A stretch of 64,000 nt of DNA, taken from the NCBI GenBank assembly GCA_013360215.1, contig JABWCP010000015.1, positions 4,542 through 68,541 of the forward strand. Direction: 5' to 3'. Below are positions 1-9,405 of the stretch, in pieces. Positions within the stretch are counted from its first letter, which is position 1, and every line of letters begins with the position of its first letter. Under the pieces are notes generated by a model. The model did no database searches and had not been told where the DNA came from. It saw nothing but the letters and a program-made list of their open reading frames with translations. The position numbers were made by a program, and so were the translations under genes. This DNA is from a bacterium. GTDB taxonomy: Bacteria; CLD3; SB21.

Positions 1-1576
1 AATAAACCTGACGAAACGGAACTTTACCGGTAAACTCCAACCCGGCCATAATCATACGTGCAACCCAGAAAAAGATAATATCCGGACCGGTCACCAAAAG
101 GCTCGTCGGATAAAATTTTTCCAGATCTTTTGTTTGATGCGGCCAACCCATAGATGAAAAAGGAACCAGCCACGAAGAAAACCATGTATCCAGTACATCT
201 TCGTCCTGACGTAAATCGGAAACCGTTAGCTGCGCATTTTTTTTCTTTAGTATCGCCAAGGCTTCATCGGCATTACGTGCTACGGCGACACTTCCGTCCG
301 GCGCGTAAAATGCCGGTATCCGGTGACCCCACCAAAGCTGACGAGAAATACACCAGTCGCGAATGGAGGTCATCCAATGCTCATACGTTTTAATCCACTT
401 CTCCGGATGAAACCGTATATCACCTTTAAGAACGGCCTCCAGCGCAGGTTTAGCCAATTCGTCCATTTTCAGAAACCATTGTTCCGAAACCAACGGTTCG
501 ATGGGCACATTTCCGCGCTGCGAATAACCGACGCGATTTAAGTGATCCTGAATTTTTTCGACCAATCCTGCCGATTCTAAATCGGCAACCACAGCTTTGC
601 GTGCGGCAAAACGCTCCATGCCGCGATATTTTTCAGGCACGTTTTGATTCATGGTCGCATCGGCATGCATGATATTAAGAAACTGCAGCTGATGACGTTT
701 TCCGAGTACAAAGTCATTCGGATCATGGGAAGGCGTTACTTTCATTGCGCCGGTACCGAATTCTTTATCCACATAGTCGTCGGCGATGATCGGTATTTCA
801 CGTCCCACTAACGGAAGTATCACTTTTTTTCCGATCAGGTGTTTGTAACGCGCATCGTCCGGATTGACGACGACGGCCGTATCACCCAGCATCGTCTCGG
901 GGCGTGTCGTGGCAATGACGATATGTTCGGCGCTGTCTTTTACAGGATAACGGAAATAATACATCTTTCCGTTGATCTCCTTGTATTCCACTTCTTCATC
1001 GGAAATAGCCGATTGCGAATACGGACACCAATTGACGATATACTGACCCTTATAGATCCAGCCTTTATTGTAAAAATGTATGAATACTTCTTTGACGGCC
1101 TCTGATAGTTTTTCATCCATCGTAAACCATTCGCGCTCCCAATCGCAAGAACAACCCATTTTTTGCAATTGTCCGACGATCCGCGCGCGGTACGTCTCTT
1201 TATGCTTCCACACTTCATTGACAAAGGCTTCGCGGCCTAATGTTTTTCTTGAAGTCCCTTCTTTCGCTAATTGTTTTTCGACGACGGTCTGCGTTGCTAT
1301 GCCGGCATGGTCCGTGCCCGGGGTCCACAGCGTTTCAAATCCCTGCATCCGTTTGAAGCGTGTATAAATGTCTTGCACGGAATTGTTATAAGCATGCCCG
1401 ATATGCAATGCACCCGTTACATTGGGCGGAGGGATGACAATAGTAAAAACCGGTTTAGCGCTATCGGCATGGGCTTTAAAAAAATCATGCTTCAGCCAAT
1501 ACGCATACCATTTGTCTTCAGAGGCTTTGGGATCGTAAGCTTTCGGGATTTCAGTCTTTTGTTGTGCTTCGCTCAT
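1..1576 (-). CDS. valS: Valyl-tRNA synthetase, N-terminal 525 residues (cut by window edge)
   Basis: Class I aminoacyl-tRNA synthetase that charges tRNA-Val with valine in the cytoplasm. Translating the minus strand from the ATG at 1576 gives MSEAQQKTEIPKAYDPKASE, then the class I HIGH signature as PPPNVTGALHIGH around residue 50. The zinc/CP1 editing region follows, and the frame is still open at base 1 with TGPDIIFFWVARMIM, a typical ValRS segment just before the KMSKS loop. The KMSKS loop itself and the anticodon-binding domain lie outside the window. No strong Shine-Dalgarno sequence is visible before the ATG, but family alignment of the N-terminus supports this start. It is separated from the next gene by about 320 bases, so it probably has its own promoter. 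The family assignment is secure. Confidence 0.96.
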   Translation of the reverse strand, partial: MSEAQQKTEIPKAYDPKASEDKWYAYWLKHDFFKAHADSAKPVFTIVIPPPNVTGALHIGHAYNNSVQDIYTRFKRMQGFETLWTPGTDHAGIATQTVVEKQLAKEGTSRKTLGREAFVNEVWKHKETYRARIVGQLQKMGCSCDWEREWFTMDEKLSEAVKEVFIHFYNKGWIYKGQYIVNWCPYSQSAISDEEVEYKEINGKMYYFRYPVKDSAEHIVIATTRPETMLGDTAVVVNPDDARYKHLIGKKVILPLVGREIPIIADDYVDKEFGTGAMKVTPSHDPNDFVLGKRHQLQFLNIMHADATMNQNVPEKYRGMERFAARKAVVADLESAGLVEKIQDHLNRVGYSQRGNVPIEPLVSEQWFLKMDELAKPALEAVLKGDIRFHPEKWIKTYEHWMTSIRDWCISRQLWWGHRIPAFYAPDGSVAVARNADEALAILKKKNAQLTVSDLRQDEDVLDTWFSSWLVPFSSMGWPHQTKDLEKFYPTSLLVTGPDIIFFWVARMIMAGLEFTGKVPFRQVY

Positions 1577-1896
1577 AGTAAAACCGACGTGTACCTGATG
1601 AATAATGAATTATTTTTGTGGAGTGAATATAGAAGAACGGCATGACAAATAAAAGCGGGTTCTACAGCGTATTTCTGTTGGCTCCAGAATATTACCCGAT
1701 CATCCCGGACACCGAGTAGGCACGTGAGAGATACACCAAGATGCCCATATTAGAATTTATAGCTCGCCAAGACACCAAGTCGCACTAAAAAATTACTTAG
1801 TACTTTGCGACTTTGTGTGAATATTACGCAACCATATAGTAGTATCCCGAATATCAGGACATCCAGTGGAAACGAAAGCGATACACGGATGGGTCA
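1577..1896. other. Gene-free spacer between valS and the DNA glycosylase
   Basis: About 320 bases with no credible reading frame. It holds the valS 5' region and, at 1771-1819, an imperfect inverted repeat annotated separately. I see no tRNA, no rRNA and no clear -35/-10 pair. Confidence 0.6.
1771..1819. repeat. Imperfect inverted repeat of the cac-caag-tcgca type
   Basis: The arm GACACCAAGTCGCA (1771-1784) matches the reverse complement of TGCGACTTTGTGTG (1806-1819) at 12 of 14 positions, with a 21-base AT-rich loop. It resembles the widespread intergenic palindromes that read like 'ctttgcgtctttgtgtg' in many environmental bacterial genomes. It could also act as a bidirectional 3' hairpin between the glycosylase and valS. 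The inverted repeat is seen directly; membership of a repeat family is inferred. Confidence 0.5.
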
Positions 1897-2472
1897 TTAT
1901 TTATTGTTTCTAGACGGCGAAACCCATGCATTGCCATCAATAAAATAACGCCATTTCTTCTCCATCCCTACGCGAATGCCGATACGCGGCGACGTTTTTA
2001 TTTTTGCATGGTATCGGTCATCAGAAAGATACAGATCGTCGGTCGTCAGATCGGTTCCATTATGGGATTTATCAATGCCCAACGCTAAACATAGTTTCCC
2101 TGGTCCGTTACTCAAAGCAAAGCCGCGAGCCATAACACGGTTAGCTTGCATGCGTTCTACGCCATCAAGCGGTTCAACCGCCCGGATCAGGCATGCACCG
2201 GCTGTACCTTCTTTTTCGCATACGACATTGGCACAGTAATACATCCCGTAAATAAAATACACATACAGATGGCCGGGCACGCCAAACATTATTTTATTTC
2301 TTGGCGTCAAACCGCGGTACGCATGCGACGCCGGGTCATCACCGGCACGATAAGCTTCTACTTCGACAATACGCGCCGACATCGTCCCGTGATGCAAAAT
2401 TTTTCCTAATAATTCGGGAGCCACTTCTAAGGTAGGCCGCGCATAAAACGAACGCGGAAGCGGTTTAGGCAT
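1897..2472 (-). CDS. DNA-3-methyladenine glycosylase (AAG/MPG family)
   Basis: Base-excision repair enzyme that removes alkylated purines such as 3-methyladenine and hypoxanthine. The 191-residue length is usual for bacterial AAG proteins. The active-site block IVEVEAYRAGDDPASHAYRG spans residues 35-54. By comparison with human AAG, E39 corresponds to the catalytic Glu125, Y41 to Tyr127 and H50 to His136, and Y72 in LYVYFIYGM matches Tyr159. The start ATG lies inside the end of the upstream gene (8-base overlap at 2465-2472), implying translational coupling with the unrecognised 603-residue protein. All key residues are present, so it should be active. Confidence 0.95.
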   Translation of the reverse strand: MPKPLPRSFYARPTLEVAPELLGKILHHGTMSARIVEVEAYRAGDDPASHAYRGLTPRNKIMFGVPGHLYVYFIYGMYYCANVVCEKEGTAGACLIRAVEPLDGVERMQANRVMARGFALSNGPGKLCLALGIDKSHNGTDLTTDDLYLSDDRYHAKIKTSPRIGIRVGMEKKWRYFIDGNAWVSPSRNNK

Positions 2473-4276
2473 GATGGGTTTGTTTGTCGTGTTTAAACCC
2501 TTGATGAATTTCCTCTAATAGAAAATCCACCTGTAACATAAATCGTTCCGATGCACAACCGCGGCGCTTGCACTCACGGCAGGGGATTTTCAATTTACAA
2601 TCCACTTCGTTTTTATGCAGGGTTTCAATCTCTCCGAACGCTTCATAGAGATCGCTTTCGTTTTCTTCCTGTTTACGTTTCGGTTCGTTTTCCGTCATCA
2701 ATTTACCCCATTTGATACGAAGCATCTCTTCAAGGTCTTTGATACGGCCAAGAAACTGACTGATCGTATTACGCCAGATCATCACAGCTTTATTGAGTAC
2801 GGCTTCATCCACTTCGTCTTCAACACCGGATTCTTCTTCAAACTTGAAACTTTTCAGATCAAGAATGTGTCGCACCATACCTTGAATCTCTTCAAATTCC
2901 GTAAAAAGCTCACGTTTGGTATCGCTGTAAAGCGCATTGATCGAACCTTCAAAATGCTCGATCGCTTGACGAATCACACCCTGCGCGACGGTTGCCGATC
3001 CGGATTCGAGATTTTTGGCTTCTTTGGCAAAAAGCTGAAGATAATTCAGCGAACCGCGCAACATAGTGACGGCTTCTTTTTGCGAATTGATACGACTGTA
3101 ATTGAGAGACTGAAAGATCACGTCAAAATAAGCATTAACGCTGACTTCGATTTCCTTCATTTTTTTATTTAATCGTTCAGCTTCTTTGAGACGAATCTCC
3201 GTGGTACGTTGACGCACTCTTTCATCGGTGCTCTTTTCAAGCATCGGCAACACTTGCGATGAAATATGCCGCGGCGTCGAATCATCGGATACCAGATCAA
3301 TAATGTCATCCGGCTGCAATATTTCCAACGCCTGCGCCCTCAGATCGGCATCTTTATCAAAATGAAGATAGGTAATCAGCGTAGCATTAAAAAGATCGGT
3401 CGGATCTTCCACGCACTTTTCCAACTCTCTTCGTTTGCGGTCTTGCAATACCTGTGTGAGTTGCCGACGTGCGGCATTGTGCTCATTCGTCTGATCCGCC
3501 CCCAGATCACCGCCCGCAGCCAGGTTACGAATTTCAAGATGAACCGCAGACTCCAGCATGCGAAAAATCGAAATCGCCGTTATTTTGGGTATAGATTCCC
3601 GCATGGTGTGTATGAGCGAATCATCTTCGAGCGCATTGATCAACGTTTGCACATCCAATGCAGAGACGACATTTTCTGCGGCCATTCGCACTTGCGCATC
3701 ATCGTCAATGAGGTATGAAAACAATGTAATCAAATTAGCACGTTGTATCGGCTGCGTATTGGCCGTATGTATCTCGCGAACTTTGACGATACGACGACTG
3801 CGCCGCTTCATGACCTTTTGTGCAAGCTTGAGGATTTTATCATCTTCGCGATCGATGTCGCGTTCCTTGATCAGATTGATAAAATCATACAATACCTTGG
3901 TGGGCAACTGAGGATTACCAAAAACCGCTTCGAGAACATCCAGGTCGCGTTCAAACAACAAAAACACGATCAAATGTTGTACTTCGTTTTCACGGCCAAA
4001 TTTGATGCGCTCCTGTTCACTAAAATCCAAGATGTGAACATATTTTCCTACGTCGCGGAAAAACGGATCGTTTTTCATCGCAATACGCGCATCGGGCGGT
4101 TGTTCATCTAAGTTTTTATAGGATTGAATATCAAACGGAAGCGACTGACGATAATAACGATGCAGGATTTCTTTATAATGAACATGATCCGATTTCGAAA
4201 ATTTATCGTCCGTTTCGATCAGACGCTCCGGATCGGTGATATCCGGTGTATTTGTTATTTTAGTGTTTTCAGACAT
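2465..4276 (-). CDS. Unrecognised 603-residue helical protein with C-terminal four-cysteine motif
   Basis: I do not recognise a named family. The protein is soluble and highly charged, with no signal peptide or membrane segment. Residues about 170-350 look like HEAT-type alpha-helical repeats (for example the stretch around LFSYLIDDDAQVRMAAENVV). Residues about 380-545 are rich in heptad-like helices suggesting coiled coil. The last 44 residues carry C560, C566, C569 and C574 (C-x5-C-x2-C-x4-C), a plausible zinc or iron-sulfur site. The ATG overlaps the WalJ-like gene upstream by 8 bases, and the gene's own stop overlaps the DNA glycosylase start by 8 bases, so the three are very likely cotranslated. 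The neighbours hint at envelope or genome maintenance, but no function is claimed. Confidence 0.85.
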   Translation of the reverse strand: MSENTKITNTPDITDPERLIETDDKFSKSDHVHYKEILHRYYRQSLPFDIQSYKNLDEQPPDARIAMKNDPFFRDVGKYVHILDFSEQERIKFGRENEVQHLIVFLLFERDLDVLEAVFGNPQLPTKVLYDFINLIKERDIDREDDKILKLAQKVMKRRSRRIVKVREIHTANTQPIQRANLITLFSYLIDDDAQVRMAAENVVSALDVQTLINALEDDSLIHTMRESIPKITAISIFRMLESAVHLEIRNLAAGGDLGADQTNEHNAARRQLTQVLQDRKRRELEKCVEDPTDLFNATLITYLHFDKDADLRAQALEILQPDDIIDLVSDDSTPRHISSQVLPMLEKSTDERVRQRTTEIRLKEAERLNKKMKEIEVSVNAYFDVIFQSLNYSRINSQKEAVTMLRGSLNYLQLFAKEAKNLESGSATVAQGVIRQAIEHFEGSINALYSDTKRELFTEFEEIQGMVRHILDLKSFKFEEESGVEDEVDEAVLNKAVMIWRNTISQFLGRIKDLEEMLRIKWGKLMTENEPKRKQEENESDLYEAFGEIETLHKNEVDCKLKIPCRECKRRGCASERFMLQVDFLLEEIHQGFKHDKQTHHA

Positions 4277-5099
4277 GATGTGCTGTTTCGGTTACATTCG
4301 AATGGTTTAACTCCATCACGGCGCTGATCGTATGCTGATGCGCGACATGTACTTGGATTTGCTCTTTCATCGCAGTAGTTTGCAAATGTTCTGTCATGGA
4401 CGCCATCGCAAGATCCGGCATATTATTATGTTCACTCAGATGCGCCAGCACAAGCCATTGCAGCCTTGGGAACATCGTATCGCGCATCAATTCGCCGGCC
4501 TGACGATTGGAAAGATGGCCTACACGCGATGCGATACGCTGCTTCAGCGGCCAGGGATAACGTCCTTTCATCAGCATTCCCTCGTCGTGATTGGATTCCA
4601 AAATCAAGATATCCGAATCCTGAATGCGTGCTTTCACCAGTTCGGATGCATACCCCATATCCGTAGCGACGGTCACTTGCCTGTTGCCGCATTGGAACGA
4701 ATAACCTACCGGTTCCGTGGCATCGTGTGAAATGGAAAACGGCTGCACCTGAAGTCCGTCGGCTTCAAATGTATCGGAAAACACATGCACCCTCGTCTGC
4801 TCCGGAATGCGATGTCTCAGATGGCGAAACGTTCCCGCATTGCAATGCACCATACCGCTAAAACTTTTCAATATTTTTTTCAGACCTTTGATATGATCAT
4901 CGTGTTCGTGCGTGATAAAAATGTGTTGCAGTTCGTTGATCGGCGTAGCGACCGCCGTAAGACGATCCATCGTTTCTTCACCGCTCAACCCGGCATCGAT
5001 CAGAACTTTAGTTGCACCGTACTGCAAAAACGTACTATTGCCTTTGCTTCCGCTGCCAAGTACGCATACGCGCACCGCATTGTTCGCTTCTGTTAACAC
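4269..5099 (-). CDS. WalJ/YycJ-like metallo-beta-lactamase-fold hydrolase
   Basis: Metal-dependent hydrolase of the beta-lactamase fold. The N-terminus VCVLGSGSKGNSTF and the metal motif THEHDDH (H64, H66, D68, H69) match the YycJ/WalJ group, whose members are thought to act as DNA exonucleases or in coordinating cell division with wall metabolism. The further ligands H144 in SISHDATEPVGYSF and the D168-region TDMGY are also visible. The 276-residue length is normal. The 3' end overlaps the next gene's ATG by 8 bases. It is the first gene of this small tricistronic unit, and the 76 bases before it separate it from pyrE without an obvious terminator. The substrate is not determined by sequence. 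Confidence 0.85.
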   Translation of the reverse strand: MLTEANNAVRVCVLGSGSKGNSTFLQYGATKVLIDAGLSGEETMDRLTAVATPINELQHIFITHEHDDHIKGLKKILKSFSGMVHCNAGTFRHLRHRIPEQTRVHVFSDTFEADGLQVQPFSISHDATEPVGYSFQCGNRQVTVATDMGYASELVKARIQDSDILILESNHDEGMLMKGRYPWPLKQRIASRVGHLSNRQAGELMRDTMFPRLQWLVLAHLSEHNNMPDLAMASMTEHLQTTAMKEQIQVHVAHQHTISAVMELNHSNVTETAHHV

Positions 5100-5175
5100 A
5101 CTATCTCCGTTTAGGGAAATTAAACTGAAACCGGGGCTGTAGTCAAGACATCAATTTTTTGAGAAGGTCTTCGGC

Positions 5176-5760
5176 TTATTTGTTCATCGAACGGCTTCCG
5201 GGCTTGATCGCCGGCAATGCGCCTTCCCGGCATAGGGGACATGTTTCGGGTTCATATTTGACTACATCCACAGAGACTAAGGAAAATTTAGGTACGCCAA
5301 ACTCGGCGCGCCCGCCGCTGCGATCCACCAGATAACCGACGCCGACGACATTCGCATCCGCATCACGGCAAAGTTGAATCACCTCTTTGAGGGAACCGCC
5401 GGTCGTCACGACATCCTCGACAACCAACACGTTTTCATCGCGTTTGATTTCAAAACCGCGCCGAAAACGCATGGTGCCGTTTTCACGTTCGGAAAATATA
5501 CAACGTGCATTCAGAGTGCGGGCTACCTCATGCGCTACGATGATCCCGCCTACTGCCGGTGCGGCCACGGCATGAATTTTTTTATCTTTATAATGCAATG
5601 CTATTTCACTGCACAACAGCTGTGCCCAGTTGGGATGCTGTAAAACGCGAGCGCATTGAAAATAATTAGGACTGTGTGCGCCCGAAGTCAGGATAAAATG
5701 ACCTTCAAGTAAAGCGCCGCTTTGTTTGAAAATACCGAGTACTTCTTCCTGTTTCATCAT
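5176..5760 (-). CDS. pyrE: Orotate phosphoribosyltransferase
   Basis: Transfers phosphoribose from PRPP to orotate to make OMP in de novo pyrimidine synthesis (cytoplasmic). The PRPP-binding signature VLVVEDVVTTGG is at residues 111-122 and the N-terminal TSGAHSPNYF segment binds orotate/PRPP. The length is 194 residues. The C-terminal tail CPLCREGALPAIKPGSR, with paired cysteines, is typical of the longer OPRTase subgroup. It starts with two consecutive Met codons. The ATGA at 5757-5760 overlaps the stop of the GH2-like gene, so the two are translationally coupled although they have no obvious metabolic link. Confidence 0.95.
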   Translation of the reverse strand: MMKQEEVLGIFKQSGALLEGHFILTSGAHSPNYFQCARVLQHPNWAQLLCSEIALHYKDKKIHAVAAPAVGGIIVAHEVARTLNARCIFSERENGTMRFRRGFEIKRDENVLVVEDVVTTGGSLKEVIQLCRDADANVVGVGYLVDRSGGRAEFGVPKFSLVSVDVVKYEPETCPLCREGALPAIKPGSRSMNK

Positions 5761-8402
5761 TCGGTTGTATAGTTTTTAGATGAGCTGACTTGTTCGATAT
5801 AATTCCACACATTAAAAAAATCATGCGATCCCGAATAATAAATTCCCAAAGCCGTGCACAAAACGATCAGCGCTCCGCCTAAAATAAATCCCGTACGCCA
5901 CCAACTCGCATTAAAAAGTATTTGCGCTGCGCGGAAAAAACGAATCCAATGCCAGAAGAAAAACAATACGGCCGCCGTAGCTCCCAGGCTCAAGACAAAA
6001 TCGGTTTTCATGAGACGATGGAAGACCACCACAAAGGGAATAAGATACAGAAAATGCGAACTGCTCCACGCCGCCGCGATAATACTTTGCTGGAAATTTA
6101 CGTACGCCTGAAAAGGTTTTTGAAATATCATAAAGAGAAGCCCGATCACCGTGATGACCAAAGCGTAAATCATCGTCCACTCCAGCACAAAAAGTTCAGG
6201 ACTCCATGCCAGGCCGTCTACCCAGGCTTTGAGGCCATTGCTGCGCAAGAACGTCGCAAGGTACTCATCAAACAAATGGTTCCGCCGCAATTCAAAGAAA
6301 ACGATAGACAGCAATGCCGCGTACGCTAAGCTCGCAAGAAAGCCGACTAACAACGCCGGCCACAGTGTGATGACGCGGTTTTCGCGAATGTCACCAAAAA
6401 AGCTTACTACTTTGAACAACGAGCGGTGAACGCTGTTTTTAAATTTAGGACTTTGCCGGTAAAAACTGATAAACAAGACGACCAATATCAGTCCCGTGAT
6501 CGGATACGTTTTGGGATATACGGGTTCGTAGGCACCGACGGCGATCGGCTCCAAAGCATCATCCGAATACAAGGCGCGCAATGTTTCAAACGCATAGCGC
6601 TCCTGACGATCGTAGGTCACGACGCCGGACGTATAGATTGTTGAACTCGCATTCGGATTGGCATAAAGATACGGGCGCTGTACGGCAAAATCATTGAACG
6701 AACGCACCACGCCGCCGGCCAATTTCCACTCGCCGGTCTTTTTATAAAAATCAGCCAACACCTTAGCCTGAAACTTGGTGGACATCGGGTCGCTGTAGCC
6801 ATTCTGATTATTGGAAAAAATCTGCGCACCGTACACCGCGATCAGTGCACGTGTGGGCCACTTGGCCAGACTGCGCTGGACGAAAAGATTGGATACCAGA
6901 GGGTTATTGAGACGAATATCCAGCTGGACAATATCCACGTTGTCCATAAACGAATCATAACCGCCAAAAGCCGAAACGGCGAAAACGGGACGACGATCTT
7001 TATTTTTTATTTCGCCGACAATTTGCTGGAAATAATAATTGGCTGCGCCATCCGACGGATCGGGAGCAAATCCCACACCCCAGGCAAGGATACTCGGATT
7101 GAGATGCTCATATTCGACGATATGCCGATAGTATTTGCGAATATCTTCGACATAACTCGGCGAACGCATAATATCCGCCGTAAGTCGCCAGGATGGAATT
7201 TCATAAAACAAAAGCAAACCATAACGATTGCACAGTTCTACAAAATAAGGATGCGGCGGATGATGACGAAAACTCACGGCATTAGCGCCAAGGCGTTTGA
7301 TTTTGAGAATATCCTGCTCCATCATCGCCCAGCTCATGGTGGTGCCCGCGCCCGGATAATCTTCATAATATTCGACGGCGCGTATCGTCACCGGTTGCGC
7401 ATTGAGAAAAATATACTGGTCGTGCACATCGGCCTGGGCTATACCGAGTTGGTATTCGACACGATCAATCACCGTCGTGCCCTGTACTAAATACATTACA
7501 ACGCGATAACGACTCGGCGTGATCGGGTTCCAAAAGACCGGTTTTTCTATTGAAAAACGTAATTGACGATCAACAAAATTGAAAACCGAAACCGTATCTT
7601 CTTCGTTTTGCTCGCGAATTTTCGGAATGTCCCACACGTTGCGATATTTTTTAAACCGATTTGTGTACACCGGTTCCGGATTATTTTCTTCAAACATTTC
7701 CAAAATATACCGCAGCGGCTGATTGGGGTTGATCAATCGTAATGTATCCACAAGGCGTAAACTGTATTCGTAATTACGCAAATGCCAATTGACCACAAAA
7801 TCACATTTGCGCAAATCATTGGACAACGTATAACCTACGGTGTATTGATCAATAGCAACTTTTGGAAGACCTACGAGAAAGAGTTCACGGGTTATACCGC
7901 TGTACAATTTGGGTTGCAACAAACTGGTTTCACGGGGATAGCTGGTAAACGGATCAACACGCGAATCCACTGTAATTTCAATTTTGTTTTCCTGACCGAT
8001 ACGGATCAGATCTTCACGCAAGTCCGCTTCCAATCGCGTATAACTGTTATTGGCATTGGTGACAAATTCGCCATTGATGCGAATGTCGGCGCGGAAATTG
8101 ATGCCTAAGCTGACAAAACGAAAGTGCTTATTACGAAAATCTTCGCCGGGAACGAACGTACGCGTAAATGTAACTTTGCCGCTATAATCATAAGAACTGG
8201 GAACAATAACCTTTCGTGAAACCCCTTCCACGGACATGGTCCACTCACCCGCCAAGTCTAAGAAGGCGCGGGTTTCGGTAAGATTGACATACTCGCGTAA
8301 GGTCTGGGGATCATAGCCGTTTTTTTCGCCGAGGATACGAAAATCATTTTGCGCGTGAACGAAAAGCGCGCAGCATAGAAGAGTGATGATACGAAAAATC
8401 AT
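5757..8402 (-). CDS. Membrane-anchored GH2-like protein, probable pseudoenzyme
   Basis: 881 residues from the ATG at 8402. That start has GGAG 11 bases upstream and gives a clean signal peptide (MIFRIITLLCCALFVHA). The open frame extends 10 codons further to 8432, without an SD. Order of domains: GH2 jelly-roll sugar-binding domain (about residues 40-180), an immunoglobulin-like sandwich (about 190-325), a TIM barrel (about 335-610, with RAVEYYEDYP and LGANAVSFRHHPPHPYF typical of GH2), then about six membrane helices between residues 635 and 860. In GH2 enzymes the acid/base lies in WSLGNE and the nucleophile in TEYGA. Here the equivalents read WGVGFA (A446) and AVYGA (V523), so both catalytic glutamates are missing. 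It is probably a carbohydrate-binding or signalling membrane protein rather than a glycosidase. It is coupled to pyrE by ATGA and lies close to arginase. Confidence 0.85.
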   Translation of the reverse strand: MIFRIITLLCCALFVHAQNDFRILGEKNGYDPQTLREYVNLTETRAFLDLAGEWTMSVEGVSRKVIVPSSYDYSGKVTFTRTFVPGEDFRNKHFRFVSLGINFRADIRINGEFVTNANNSYTRLEADLREDLIRIGQENKIEITVDSRVDPFTSYPRETSLLQPKLYSGITRELFLVGLPKVAIDQYTVGYTLSNDLRKCDFVVNWHLRNYEYSLRLVDTLRLINPNQPLRYILEMFEENNPEPVYTNRFKKYRNVWDIPKIREQNEEDTVSVFNFVDRQLRFSIEKPVFWNPITPSRYRVVMYLVQGTTVIDRVEYQLGIAQADVHDQYIFLNAQPVTIRAVEYYEDYPGAGTTMSWAMMEQDILKIKRLGANAVSFRHHPPHPYFVELCNRYGLLLFYEIPSWRLTADIMRSPSYVEDIRKYYRHIVEYEHLNPSILAWGVGFAPDPSDGAANYYFQQIVGEIKNKDRRPVFAVSAFGGYDSFMDNVDIVQLDIRLNNPLVSNLFVQRSLAKWPTRALIAVYGAQIFSNNQNGYSDPMSTKFQAKVLADFYKKTGEWKLAGGVVRSFNDFAVQRPYLYANPNASSTIYTSGVVTYDRQERYAFETLRALYSDDALEPIAVGAYEPVYPKTYPITGLILVVLFISFYRQSPKFKNSVHRSLFKVVSFFGDIRENRVITLWPALLVGFLASLAYAALLSIVFFELRRNHLFDEYLATFLRSNGLKAWVDGLAWSPELFVLEWTMIYALVITVIGLLFMIFQKPFQAYVNFQQSIIAAAWSSSHFLYLIPFVVVFHRLMKTDFVLSLGATAAVLFFFWHWIRFFRAAQILFNASWWRTGFILGGALIVLCTALGIYYSGSHDFFNVWNYIEQVSSSKNYTTE

Positions 8403-8441
8403 TCGCAGTACTGCTCCGGTCGCGGCCGTCATCGGCCGAAT

Positions 8442-9350
8442 TTACATAATTCGTTTACCGAAAAGTGAAGCCATCATTTCGACGCCGACATGTGCCGTCG
8501 TGTTTTTAATATCAAGTATCGGATTGGTTTCAACAATTTCCGCAGAAATTACTTTTTTAGAATCGCACAGCGATTCCATGGCGAGGTGGGTTTCACGGTA
8601 CGTAAGTCCGCCGGGTACCGGCGTTCCGACACCGGGAGCAATACTCGGATCCATACTGTCCGCATCAAAGCTCACATGAATGCCCGCGGTATCTCGCGCG
8701 GCTATATCAATGGCTTGTCGTATAATCCTGGACATACCTTGTTCGTCAATGTCGCGCATTGTAAAAACGGTGACCCCCATACGTCGGATATTATCAATTT
8801 CTCCGTCATCCAATGTACGAATGCCTACAAGTACGGTATTCTCAGGATTGACTTTGACAAATTCACCGCCGACACCGGTCAACTTGGGATGACCGTGTCC
8901 GAGTGATACGGCAAGCGGCATGCCGTGAATATTCCCTGAGGGCGAGGTATCGGGCGTGTTCATATCGCCGTGCGCATCGATCCAAATCACGCCGATTTTC
9001 TGATTGGTTTTTCTAAAATGACCGGATACGCCCGCCAGTGTGCCGATAGCGATCGAATGATCGCCGCCGAGCACAAGCGGTATATGATTATCGGCGAGGC
9101 ATTTTTCGACGTCATCGGCGAGCGCCGTTACGGCACGCGTTACTTCATTGAGGTACTTGAGTTTTTCGTCGCCGACCCTAATGACTTCGGGGTTTTTGGT
9201 AACGATATCCCCCTTGTCTTTAACGGTGTGGCCTAATTCCTGCAGTCGCTCCGTCAAACCGGCCAACCGCAAAGCGGACGGGCCCATATCGGTTCCGCGG
9301 CGCCCTGCACCCAAATCCAATGGAACACCTATGAGACGAATGACGGACAT
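8442..9350 (-). CDS. rocF: Arginase
   Basis: Hydrolyses arginine to ornithine and urea using a dinuclear manganese centre. The N-terminus VIRLIGVPLDLGAGRRGTD is characteristic of arginases rather than agmatinases. The metal ligands are all present: H98 in GGDHS, D125/H127/D129 in DAHGDMN, and D229/D231 in SFDADSMDPS. The 302-residue length is standard. It lies 39 bases upstream of the GH2-like start and 55 bases from the Wzi-like stop. There is no visible arginine operator. Confidence 0.95.
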   Translation of the reverse strand: MSVIRLIGVPLDLGAGRRGTDMGPSALRLAGLTERLQELGHTVKDKGDIVTKNPEVIRVGDEKLKYLNEVTRAVTALADDVEKCLADNHIPLVLGGDHSIAIGTLAGVSGHFRKTNQKIGVIWIDAHGDMNTPDTSPSGNIHGMPLAVSLGHGHPKLTGVGGEFVKVNPENTVLVGIRTLDDGEIDNIRRMGVTVFTMRDIDEQGMSRIIRQAIDIAARDTAGIHVSFDADSMDPSIAPGVGTPVPGGLTYRETHLAMESLCDSKKVISAEIVETNPILDIKNTTAHVGVEMMASLFGKRIM

Positions 9351-9405
9351 ACATTACCTCTGAAAATTTGAATTTTAAAACCGCGCGAATATACCCGTCC
9401 CGTGC

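Noticed and set aside
2615-3172. Open frame of 185 codons on the plus strand
   Set aside because: Antisense to the 603-residue protein, rich in Phe and Ile from reversed helical codons; no family resemblance.
5176-8402. A functional link between pyrE and the GH2-like gene
   Set aside because: The ATGA overlap shows coupling of translation, but nothing in the sequences connects pyrimidine synthesis with the membrane protein.
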